The translations under genes were made by a program, and so were the position numbers. Shown here piece after piece: positions 12,058 to 21,725 of a DNA stretch of 64,000 nucleotides. The stretch is taken from positions 6,323,036 to 6,387,035 of the forward strand of contig LNAC01000008.1 in assembly GCA_002007465.1 (NCBI GenBank), in the 5' to 3' direction. Under the pieces are notes generated by a model, which searched no databases, was not told where the DNA came from, and saw nothing but the letters and a program-made list of their open reading frames with translations. The DNA comes from Ailurus styani. Its lineage: Eukaryota; Chordata; Mammalia; Carnivora; Ailuridae. The stretch's first letter is position 1; the number at the start of each line of letters is the position of its first letter.

Positions 12058-13178
12058 CTCGGGCCCCTGCAGGCCGATCCAGGACCCAGCAAGAGTGACC
12101 GGCCAGGCACACTGACCCAAGCCGAGGCAGGTTGGGACACCTGGCAGAGTGTGGAGTTGCAGCCACGTGGGGGTGAGGAAGTTTAAAGGCGGTCTAGACT
12201 AAATCACTTCCGGGGCGACTGAGTCCTCTCCAAGTACTCCTCCCTGGTAGAAAGGAGGTGAATGAGCGAAATGGGACATTCCAGAAGACTGGGATAGAGG
12301 GCTCCAGGGAAGAGCTTGGGCCCAAACAGGATTTCAGATTTGTGAGCATTAACATTTGTAAACAGAGCCACTGAGCATCCTCCGCCCCTGCTCCTGCCCC
12401 CACCACCAGTGAACTTGGAAGAGATGATTTCCTGCTGATTCCAATCTGAGCAGAGCAGGAGCCAGCAGCCTCCTCCCCACCCTCACCTACCCCTACTCCA
12501 CCCCCCACTGCAGGGTTTAGGCTCTGAGAAACCCTGAGGAATGGAGAACTCTATTATGGAACAACTTGAGCCCTAGTGGGAAATAGGATTGGGGAATAGC
12601 CCTCGGCAGTGGAATGGAGAAAGCCCTTGGCCAGAATTTTTATATCTGCAAAAACAAAACAATTCAGGAGGTGGGCTAGACACGGATCACCCACATAATA
12701 CATTTGACTTCTTGAAATAGCCACGGGGGGGGTCATTATTTCCATTTGCCAGTTTCTTTTTTCCGAATATTTTCCAGAATCTCCCTTCCTTGTAAGTTGG
12801 ATGAAGCGGGAGTACATTCTGCGGGCTTTATTGCAGAAATTAATATCAGGCAAAAGGAGACAGGGTCAATTTCCCTGCCCTGCTTCTCTACCCAAGCCTT
12901 CTGGTTTTACTGATCAGAGTTCCGGCTGTTACCTTGGACCCATCCGCAGAAAAAAATGACCTGGTGTGCAAGCTGCCAGTGTCTCAGGCTGAGAGGGAGG
13001 GGGGTGAGGTGGGGACTCACCCACCTTCATGTGTAAGGTTGAGAGGACTCTTAACTCAAAGAAACGTATTTCCCCTCAATTTCCTTAACACTTGATCTCT
13101 CACTAGGTACCTTCTGGTCATTGCGTCTTTCTTCCCTTTTCCCTAGGATGTGTATTTCTTTAAAAATCATTTTCCCTT

Positions 13179-13369
13179 GGGCACCTGGGTGGCTCAGCGG
13201 GTTAAAGCCTCTGCTTTCAGCTCAGGTCATGATCTCAGCATCCTGGGATCGAGGCCCGCATCGGGCTCTCTGCTCAGTGGAGAGCCTGCTTCCTCCTCTC
13301 CCTGTCTCTCTGCCTGCCTCTCTGCCTACTTGTAATCTCTCTCTCTCTGTTGAATAAATAAATTTTAAA
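13179..13369 (+). mobile_element. CAN-type SINE within CCR1 3' UTR
   Basis: Full-length sense-oriented element from GGGCACCTGGGTGGCTCAGC to an A-rich tail. Imperfect TSD AAAAATCATTTTCCC (13162-13176) and AAAAATCACTTCCCC (13370-13384). Its tail carries overlapping AATAAA hexamers at 13353-13362 and lacks the usual AAATCTTT block. Two TSD mismatches suggest an older insertion than the copies at 154 or 32241. Confidence 0.92.
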
Positions 13370-13645
13370 AAAAATCACTTCCCCAATAACAACAACCACA
13401 AAACAAAACAAAACAAACAAACAAACAAAAAGCAGCTTAAAAACTTAAAGGGAAGAAAAAACACTCAAAGCACCCAGTTTTCACTACCCAAAGATGACCA
13501 TGCCCTCTTCTATGTATTCTTTTTTTTAGTTTGGTGTTTGTTATCTCCTGTGTGTATTTACAGTGATGACGAAGACTGGCTACAACTGTACTCTTGCTGT
13601 TTTCTGTTTTTAAGTAGCAATATGTTGGGGTCACTTTCCCAGGTG

Positions 13646-13651
13646 AATAAA
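13646..13651 (+). terminator. CCR1: Probable CCR1 distal poly(A) signal
   Basis: AATAAA hexamer followed by ATTAAA nine bases later and a T/G-containing stretch downstream. It is the first canonical signal after the stop codon that is not part of the inserted SINE and lies at the expected distance. Confidence 0.5.
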
Positions 13652-13670
13652 TCATATTAAAGCACTGTTT

Positions 13671-14754
13671 CTGGAGGCTGCACTGAATTTCACAGCAAGG
13701 CTACCCCCTAATTTATTCCGCCTATTTCCCCATTATTGCTTACACAAGGCAGTTCAATCTAGCAGTGATCAGTGTTGACTTCTCTGAGTTCTCTGAGCTC
13801 TGGGAGGCACACAGGCACAGGGACACCCAGAGACCCCCAGCGGGATGGATGGGGCTGGGGTGGAGTCCATGGCCCTGGGCAGCAGAGGGGAGGAAGGAAT
13901 CCATCAGTCAGAAAGTACCCTGAGGGAGTGGGTGTCCCATCTTACAACACAGTGACATCATTGGGGTGGCTGGTCTCTTTTTGGACCTAGAATTGTGCTT
14001 TTATCCAGCCACCTTCCCCTTCAGTCAGGGACCTACTATGTATGCGTGCTTTCTTTGTGTAAAGAGCCTGGTATCAGGAAGGTCTGGACAGTTTTTGTCT
14101 GGGAGGGAGGCAGTTACACTGCCCTGGGCTTATGTTTTCACCCAGAGAATGGGGACAAATCCAGGTGTTGGTAGTCAATGGGAAAGTGAGCTTTCCACTC
14201 GTAAACCTACCAGTTAGTCTCTGCAGGGTGGAGAGAAGAAGGCATAATGGAATTAAGAAACATCTGACCACTTTGGTCAAATAAGACAGCATCAAGAAAC
14301 AATGTTTGATCCACAGAAATATCCTAACGAGACAGGTTGTCATGATGACATCCTCCAGCTCCATTTTTGAAATAATGCTTCTATTTTAACTTGTCGCAAA
14401 GGCAATAATGTTCATTGTAGAAAACTGGAAACAGATAAAAAGGCCAAAGAAGAAGCTGGAAGCATTTGTAGCCGCTAGCCTCTACCTGCGTGCAGTCTCT
14501 CTTAGCACAGTAATGTCACAGGGCATCTCCTTCCTGTATTGCTTTACACACACACATCCGCAATCGCACTTCACATTTTTTTTTGCGTAGCCGTGGTAAA
14601 ACTGGACCGCAGCAAGCACTTAGTAAATGCCGGTTGAATGGATGGATCTGAGCCCCTGGTTTCTTCATAAAGTGAGGCTAAGATGAGTATCTACTCCCAT
14701 GGGGCAGATTTAACCTGAGGATTAGATGAAGCAAAGCAAGGAAAGTGGGTGATT
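13671..14754. other. Intergenic downstream of CCR1
   Basis: No gene recognised. Near 14405-14560 the TTCATTGTAGAAAACTGGAA motif suggests an ancient repeat, and 14608-14645 (CACTTAGTAAATGCCGGTTG) resembles an L2/MIR end. Everything else appears unique. Confidence 0.4.
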
Positions 14755-14966
14755 TCTTTGTAAGTTTTTATTCTAATTCTACTCAGTTAACGTAGTGTAA
14801 TATTAGTTTCAGGTGTTCAGTCGAGTGATTCAACACTTTCTTATGGCACCCGGGGATCACCCCAACAAGTGCCGCCTCCATCCCCATCACTTATTTCCCC
14901 CACCCTCCTGCCCAGCTCCCCCAGCGGTTTGTTTCTGTAGTTAGATCTGTTTCTTGGGTGATCGTT
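14755..14966 (-). mobile_element. L1 3' UTR fragment
   Basis: Reverse-complement L1 3' end: GTGTAATATTAGTTTCAGGT, then GTGATTCAACACTTTCTTAT, CATCACTTATTTCCCCCACC and GATCTGTTTCTTGGGTGATC. 5'-truncated and diverged. Confidence 0.7.
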
Positions 14967-15439
14967 CTCCAAGTCTATCAGATAAGAGATCTGACACCCC
15001 TTGCCAGGGCTCCTCCTCAGTTACACCAGCCCTTCCTGAGCTGCCTTCCTGCCTCCAGCTCCGCTCCTTGCTCCTCTGTGTGTGAGTCTTGCCCCACCTC
15101 CTTGTTATTGCTGTTTCTAGCATTTCATCCTTCAGAAACGTTGCCGGAAGAGCCCGAAGAACTTCCATATCTCTCATCCAGACTCCCCAGCTGTCCGCAT
15201 TTTACCACATTTGCTCTGATTCATCATTCTCTCTCCCCCTCCCTCTCGGCCTCAAAAGACAGGCCGATAGCTAGATATAAATGTACTACTTTTCTCGGGC
15301 CCCCATTTGAGAGCAGGGTGGAAATATGTCTCATCAACCTTTTGTACTTCAGAATTTTACTAGAAACAAGGATGCTCTCCCACATAACCAGAGCAGAAAC
15401 TAACTGACACAAGATCACTAGGGAAATTGTAGCCTCTTT
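14967..15439. other. No feature recognised
   Basis: Pyrimidine-rich sequence with chance ORFs only. No repeat or gene is identified by eye. Confidence 0.4.
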
Positions 15440-16130
15440 CCAATTTTGCCCACTTTGCTAATGTCCTTCATAGCCCCAAGACCTAGAATCGTTTACTTAG
15501 TTGTGGTGCCTTCCAAGTTTCCTTCAATCAGGAACACTTTTCTCAGTCAGGAACACTTCTTTAGGCTTTTCTTGTCCTTCCTGACCTCAGCATCTTGAAT
15601 GCCACGGTTACCCGGCAGATGGTTCCTTGTTGTGGGTTTCCTGATGTTTCCTGATGATGTGGGTCAGGTTATGCAACTAGAGCAGGAATCTCACAGAAGC
15701 GATGCTGTGTTGTTCTCAGTGCATCCTATCGGGAGGTGTTTGGTGCCAACCTGTCCCATCATGAAGGATGTTAAACTCTATCACTTGCTTTAGAAAGTCT
15801 CCACCGGGTTTCTACACTGTAAACTATATTATACTTATTAATTAACAAGTGCTCATTATTAGTGGGCATTTCACTGTATAGTAAAAGCATCTTTTCTCCT
15901 CCACCTATGTATTTATTCATTTATTTATTTATATCATCATGACCTTGGATTTCCTTTTTATTTAATGGGATACAATCTGATATTATCCTTACTGCTTTGA
16001 TGCACAAATTGTCCCAGATTTATCTACTGGGAGCCCTTTAAGTTGGATCCTACATCCTTTTGCTATTCTTTCTACCAGTTTTTGAGCCCTTTCTTACTTT
16101 TTGGCACATAAGGTACTAGGTTCTGCACAA
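15440..16130 (-). mobile_element. Ancient L1-class remnant
   Basis: TAATGTCCTTCATAG, TCCTGACCTCAGCATCTTGA, GGTTTCCTGATGTTTCCTGA, and AGAAGCGATGCTGTGTTGTT followed by CTCAGTGCATCCTATCGGGA are typical of an old L1 family (L1ME/L1MC-like). The same family appears again near 32480-32990. Exact family uncertain. Confidence 0.45.
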
Positions 16131-16134
16131 CACG

Positions 16135-16850
16135 AGGAAGCATCAACAAAATGAAAAGGCCACCTAGGGAGTGGGAGAAAATATTTGGAAACCACATATC
16201 CATAAGGGGTTAATATCCAACATGTACAAGGAACTCATACAACTCAAAAGTAAAAAACCAAATAACCCAAAACATAAACAATGAACCTTAGAACACTACA
16301 TCAAAAACTAATGATGTACTGTATGGCAAGTAACATAACATAATAGAAAAAATTTTAAAAATGAGCAAAGAATCTGAATAGACATTTTTCCAAAGAAGTC
16401 ATAAAAATAGCCAACGGATACATGAAAAGGTGCTCAACATCGCTCAGGGAACATTATCATCAGGGAAATGCAAGTCAAAATCACAGTAAAATATCACCTC
16501 ACACCCATTAGAATGTCTATTATTAAAAAGACAAGAGATGACAAATGTTGGTGAGGATGTGGGAGAAAAGGAAACTTGTACACTGTTGGTGGGAATGTCA
16601 GTTGGTACAGCCACTCTGTAAAACAGTATGAAGGTTCCTCGAGAAATTAAAAATAGAGCTACCAAATGATCCAGCAATTCCACTTTTGCATATATGTCCA
16701 AAGGAAACAAAATCCTTATCTCAAAGAGACGCTTGTATTTCGGTTCTCTGCAGCTTTATTCACAATAGCCAAGGCAAGGAAACAGCAGAAGTCTCCTTCA
16801 ACAGATGAGTGAAGAAAATGGAATGATCCAAGGCAGAAGTCCCATTCTAA
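16135..16850 (+). mobile_element. L1 ORF2 3'-end fragment
   Basis: Plus-strand L1: AAAATATTTGGAAACCACAT, then GGTTAATATCCAACATGTAC, TCACACCCATTAGAATGTCT, GGTGAGGATGTGGGAGAAAA and CCAAATGATCCAGCAATTCC are characteristic of the ORF2 C-terminal region. The frame is broken repeatedly. A younger L1 tail interrupts it (16271-16352). Confidence 0.85.
16271..16352 (+). mobile_element. Short 5'-truncated L1 tail nested in older L1
   Basis: AACATAAACAATGAACCTTA, AGAACACTACATCAAAAACT and AATGATGTACTGTATGGC match the terminal ~80 bases of the carnivoran L1 3' end also seen (reverse) at 41750-41898. It splits the host L1 sentence between ATAACCCAA and AAATGAGCAAAGAATCTGAA. No convincing TSD is visible. 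Confidence 0.6.
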
Positions 16851-17401
16851 GGGGTTTTTCCCCCCCAGTTTTATTGAAAAATAATGGACTATAATCTCTG
16901 TATATGGTTATGGCCCACAGCATGATGGTTTGATCTACATACGTTGTGAGTTGATGACCACAATAGGTTTGGCCAACATTTACCTTCTCATACAGATAAA
17001 ATTTTAAAAAAGAAGGAGAAGTAAAGAGGAAAAAATTTTCTCCTTGTGGTGAAAACTTTTAAGATCTACTTTCTTAACACCTTTCCTATATATCCTGCAG
17101 TAGTGTTATCTGTGGTCAGTATGTCATAATCTCATTCCTAGGACTCATTAATCTTTTAGCTGCAAGTTTGTGCCTTTGACCCTGTTCCTCTGATTCCCTC
17201 TCCTCCACCCTCTGCCTCTGGTGACCACAAGTCTCATCTCTTTTTCCATGAATTTGTTATTGCTGTTGTTTTTAGATTCCACATATAGGTGAGATCATAC
17301 AGTATTTGTCTTTCTCTGTCTGACTTATTTCACTTAGTATAATGCCTTCTAGGTCTATCCATGTTGCCACACATGGTAGGATCTCCTTGTTTTTAATGGC
17401 T

Positions 17402-17403
<2 letters not shown>

Positions 17404-17442
<39 letters not shown>
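17404..17442. repeat. (TA)n microsatellite
   Basis: Uninterrupted TA dinucleotide run of about 19 units inside L1 3' UTR sequence; likely length-polymorphic. Confidence 0.95.
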
Positions 17443-17445
<3 letters not shown>

Positions 17446-19164
17446 AACTCTTGATCCATTCATCCACTTGTGGACACTCAGGTCTCTTCCATGCCTTGGT
17501 CATTATAAATAATGCTGCTATGAACATGGGTGTGCAGATATCTTTTTGAGCTCATGTTTTCATTTCCTTTGGATATATTCCGAGAAGTAGAATTGCTGGA
17601 TCATATGATAGTTCTATTTTAATTTTTTGAGGAAACTCCATACTATTTTCCATAGTAGCTGTTCCCATTTACAATTCCAACTGTGCACAAGTGTTCTCTT
17701 TTCTCCACATCCATGCCGGCGTTTTTTCTCTCTTGTCTTTTTGATGATGGTCTTTAAATAGGTGTGAGGCGATATCTGGATGTTATTTTAATTAGCATCT
17801 CCCTGATGACTAGTGATGTTGAGCATCTTTTCATACATACCTGTCGGCCTTGCATACATCTTTTTTGGAGAAATATCTATTTAAGTAATTTGCCCATTTT
17901 TAATTGGATTATTTCTTTTTGTTTTTGTTTTGTTTTGTTTGTGATTGCATTCCATGAGCTCTTTATAGATTTTAGATATTAACACCTTATCAGACATATG
18001 GTTTGTAAATTTTTTTCCATTCTATAGCTTGTCTTTTCACTTTGTTGATGGTTTCCTTTGCTGTGCAAAATCTTTTTAGTTTGATGTGGACCCACCTGTT
18101 TATTTTTTATTTTGTTCCTTATGCTTAGGTATCATATTAAAAAGAAATCATTACCAAGACCCATGTCAAGAAGCTTTATTCCAGTGCTTTCTTGTAGGGG
18201 TTCCATGGTTCAGGTCTTATATTTAAGTCTTTAATCCATTTTGAGTTAATTTTTTTGAGTGGTGTAAGATGGAGATTCAGTTTCATCTTTTTATGTGTAA
18301 TATCCGATAAGTTCTAGTATGTTGTTTTCACTTTAGTCTCAGGAAACTTTTGTATCTTCCCCTTTAATTTCTTTCTTGATCCATCAGATGTCCAGGACAG
18401 TGCTGTTTAATTTCCATATGTTTGTGAATTTTACAGTTTTCCTCTTGTTGCTGATTTCTAGTTTCATGCCATTGTGGTCAGAGAAAACACTTGGTAAGAT
18501 TTTGATCTTCTCTCGTTTGCTATGACGTGTTTGTGTCCTAACATATGGTCTGTTCTGGAAAATGTTTAATATACACTTGTATTCTGTTGTTGTTGGATGT
18601 GATGTTCTGTATATGTCTGCTAGGTCCATTTGGTCTAGAATGTTGTTCAAGTCTGCTGTTTCCTTATTGATTTTCTGTCTGGATGATCTATCCATTGTTC
18701 AGAGTAGGGCAACAAAATCCCCAACTATTATTGTATTCCTGTTTATTTCTCCTTTCAGCTCTGTTAATGTTTGCTTTACATAATTAGGTATTCTGATGTT
18801 GGGCACATAAATATATACAATTGTTTTATCTTATTGATGTATCAACTGCTGTGCCATTATATACTGACCTTCTTGTCTCTTTTTGCCATTTTTAATTTAA
18901 GGTCTAATTCGTGTGATAGAAGGATACCTACTCTTCCTTTTTGTCTTGGTTACCATTTGTTTGAAATGTCTTTTTCTATCCCTTTACTCTCATTCTGTGA
19001 ATGTCTTAAGCCTAAAGTGAGTTTCTTGCAGGTAGTATATTGTTCAATCTTGTTTTTTATACATTCAGCCATTCTATGCCTCTTAATTGGAGAATTTGAT
19101 CCATTTATGTTTAAAGTAATTATTGATAGGTAAGGACTTGCTATTGCTCCCTTTGTTTTCTGGG

Positions 19165-19632
19165 TTTTTTTTTAATAGATCCATTGTTCCTTATTTCTTA
19201 TACTGCTGTCTTTTTTTGTGGTTTGATATCCTTGAGTATCAGTATCTTTGATTTCTTTATCATGTTCTTTTGTAATTACTCTAGGACTTTCCTTGTGATT
19301 ACCATAAGGCTTACATAAAACAGAACCTAACAACCCATTTTAAATTGACGAGAACTTGGGCGCCTGGGTGGCTCAGTGGGTTAAAGCCTCTGCTTTCANT
19401 TTTTTTTTAATAGATCCATTGTTCCTTATTTCTTATACTGCTGTCTTTTTTGTGGTTTGATATCCTTGAGTATCAGTATCTTTGATTTCTTTATCATGTT
19501 CTTTTGTAATTACTCTAGGACTTTCCTTGTGATTACCATAAGGCTTACATAAAACAGAACCTAACAACCCATTTTAAATTGATGAGAACTTGGGCGCCTG
19601 GGTGGCTCAGTGGGTTAAAGCCTCTGCTTTCA
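19165..19632. repeat. Direct duplication of ~234 bp joined at an N
   Basis: 19165-19398 and 19400-19632 are nearly identical: one T-run length difference (7 versus 6 T after CTGTC) and one C/T difference (GACGAGAACTT versus GATGAGAACTT). The first copy stops at CTGCTTTCA inside the SINE, the single N at 19399 follows, and the second copy restarts in the T-run. Probably an assembly join artefact. Confidence 0.93.
19358..19398 (+). mobile_element. Truncated SINE head, duplicate of the next copy
   Basis: The first 41 bases of a CAN-type SINE, ending abruptly before the N. It lies in copy 1 of the duplication and is preceded by TAAATTGACGAGAACTT (19341-19357), the same flank as the full element's TSD. 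Confidence 0.85.
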
Positions 19633-19799
19633 GCTCAGGTCATGATCTCAGGGTCCTGGGATCGAGGCCCGCATCGGGCTCCCCGCTGAGCGGGGAGCCT
19701 GCTTCCCCCCCTCTCTGCCTGCCTCTCTGCCTCCTTGTGATCTCTCTCCCTCTATGAAATAAATAAATAAAATCTTTTAAAAAAAAAAAATAAATAAAA
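19592..19799 (+). mobile_element. CAN-type SINE
   Basis: Full-length element inserted in minus-strand L1 sequence. 5' TSD TAAATTGATGAGAACTT (19575-19591); 3' TSD TAAATTGACGAGAACTT (19800-19816). The 3' TSD matches the flank of the truncated copy at 19341-19357 exactly and its own 5' flank with one mismatch. Confidence 0.93.
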
Positions 19800-20189
19800 T
19801 AAATTGACGAGAACTTAATTTCAATAGAATTCATAAACATTACAATTTTACTTCTTCTCCCCCCCCCACATTATAGGTTATTGCTGTTACAATCTACATG
19901 TTTTTATTTTGTATAACTAATAACAAATTAATGTAGTTATAGTTTTTTTCCCTACACTTTTGTTTGACTTTTAAACTAGAGTTGTGGGTGAGTTATGCAC
20001 CACTATTACCATATTGCAGAATCTAACTATATCTTTACCATTACCAAGAAATTAATCTTGTTGTGTTTTTATGATGTTAGTTAGCATTCTTTTACTGCCA
20101 CAGAAAGAACTTCTTTTAGTATTTCCTGTAAGGTAGATCCGGTGGTAAAATTTTTAATATGTAGCATTTTCTTTTCTTTCCCATTTAAA

Positions 20190-21545
20190 AAAATTTAGTA
20201 AAATACACATAAAACTTACCATCTTAACCGTTGTTAAGTGTACAGTTTCGGTGGTATTAAATACATTCATAATGTTGTGTTAGCCATCACAACCATCCAT
20301 CTCCAGAAATCTTTTCATCTTGTAAAAATGAAACTCCAAACCCATTAAAAAACAACATCTTATTCCTCCCTCCCCCCCAAACCCTCATATATGTGGAATC
20401 ATGTTATATTTTGTCTTTTTTGTGACTGGCTATTTCACTCAGCATAATGTCCTCAAGATTCACCCATGTTGTAGCCTGGGTCAGAATTTCCTTCCTTTTT
20501 AAGGCTGAATAATATTCCCTTGTATGGATGAACTTCTTTTGTTTCTCTATTTATTTGTTAACAGATGAGTTGCTGCCATGCTTTAGCTATTGTGAATAGA
20601 CTGCTATGAACATGAATGCACAAGTATCTCTTTGAGACCCTGCTTTCAATTCTTTTGGCTATATATTCAGAGTTGAAATGCTAGTAATTCCACATAACTT
20701 TTTTCTTTTTATGTATTAAGAATAGGTATTTTTGTTTTTTATGTATAATTTTTAATTTAGGCAAATGGTATCTGTCATTTTTAAACATAATATGTGGTTT
20801 GCAAGCTCATCTATGTTGCTGCATAGAATATCCGATCTATTTCTTTCCTCTGCTGCACAGTACTCCATAGAGTGTATCTTGCATGTTTTACTGATCTATT
20901 CTCCTAAAGATGGGTTCCAAGATTGCCTCCAACTCAATGCTCTCATAAATAAAGCTGAAATATCTTCATACAGACTAACACTTGAAATGCTGGATCATAA
21001 GGAGGCATAAATGAGTTTGGTCTACATTGCTACTCCCCGTGCCTGAAAGTTTCTCTCCCCACATCCTTACCAACACTGTGTTATACTGCTTTCTAATCTT
21101 TGCTAGTCTAAGTAAAGGGACATTCACAGTTGTTTTATTTTACATTTCTTCAATTATTGATGAACTAAAATATCTCTTCATATGCTTGCTAGGCTTTTGA
21201 GTTTCTTCTGTAAATTACTTGTTTTTATCATTTTTTCAATTGGGCTTGCTCTCATTTCTTGTTGATTTGTAGAAGTTCTTTGTATATTCTGAGTTTTAAT
21301 TTCTTAATGCTTTAGACATTGCAAATGACTCCTGTCATTGTCTCGGCAGTATCACTTTATGTATAGCATCCTCTGTTGAATAGAAATTCTTAATCTCAAT
21401 GTGATAAAACCCATGAAATTTTGTCTTTTGTTTTATGCCATTTACATGTAGTTTAAGAATGCTTTCTCTTCCTGTAAGTACCAATGTTATTCCATTTTAT
21501 CCTGTATATTTTTTCTTGTTAGCATAATAGTATTCCATTTTTTAT
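20190..21545 (-). mobile_element. Old L1 fragments
   Basis: 20190-20700 is an L1M-type 3' UTR in reverse (CACATAAAACTTACCATCTT, AACCATCCATCTCCAGAAAT, CACTCAGCATAATGTCCTCA, GCTATGAACATGAATGCACA). From about 20740 to 21545 a second, more decayed reverse L1 segment follows (GTAGAAGTTCTTTGTATATT, TTCCTGTAAGTACCAATG). No intact ORF. Confidence 0.65.
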
Positions 21546-21579
21546 GTAGGTCTTTAATCATGTGTGTGACTATGACAAT

Positions 21580-21725
21580 TTGTTTACTGTCTCAGAGACT
21601 CCACCCTTGAAATGGAGATAATAGTAGTATCTAGCTAATAGGGTAGTAATGAGGATTAAATGAGTCAATGCATGTAAAGTGATTCAGAGAGTACCTGGTA
21701 CATAGTACCTTATAAGAGATAACTA
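21580..21725 (+). repeat. MIR element
   Basis: Plus-orientation MIR 3' half: GAAATGGAGATAATAGTAGT, AATGAGGATTAAATGAGTCA and ATGCATGTAAAGTGATTCAG, then TACCTGGTACATAGTA. Clearly recognisable. Confidence 0.8.

Larger units (their letters stand above)
12058..13670 (+). other. CCR1: CCR1 3' UTR
   Basis: From the TGA stop (12055-12057) to just past a canonical AATAAA at 13646-13651 with ATTAAA close behind (13655). The length of about 1.6 kb minus the ~190 bp SINE insertion is close to the ~1.5 kb 3' UTR I recall for human CCR1. Cleavage is inferred to lie 10-25 bases after the hexamer. The UTR contains a sense SINE (13179-13369) and a short AAAC-repeat tract (13391-13432). Confidence 0.55.
16866..20160 (-). 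mobile_element. L1, rearranged and internally deleted
   Basis: Minus-strand L1. 16866-17460 is 3' UTR; 17460-18290 is the C-terminal ORF2 part (CCATGAGCTCTTTATAGATT, TTTGCTGTGCAAAATCTTTT). At about 18295 it jumps to the ORF2 endonuclease region: 18384-18695 translates on the minus strand to a remnant with SDHNGMKLEI and ADIYRTSHP. It then continues toward the ORF2 start and inter-ORF region to about 20160. Roughly 2 kb of central ORF2 (reverse transcriptase) is missing. A (TA)n microsatellite, an N-linked duplication and a SINE lie inside. Non-functional. Confidence 0.85.

Noticed and set aside
12194..12508. Minus-strand ORF downstream of CCR1 as a separate gene
   Set aside because: It lies in the CCR1 3' UTR, is Gly/Ser-rich from low-complexity sequence and has no recognisable homology.
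18384..18695. Endonuclease-like ORF as a functional gene
   Set aside because: It matches L1 ORF2 but is a 103-codon remnant of a broken element with stops on either side.
19592..19799. tRNA gene suggested by A- and B-box-like motifs
   Set aside because: These are the pol III boxes of the tRNA-derived SINE head; no cloverleaf or discrete tRNA end is present.
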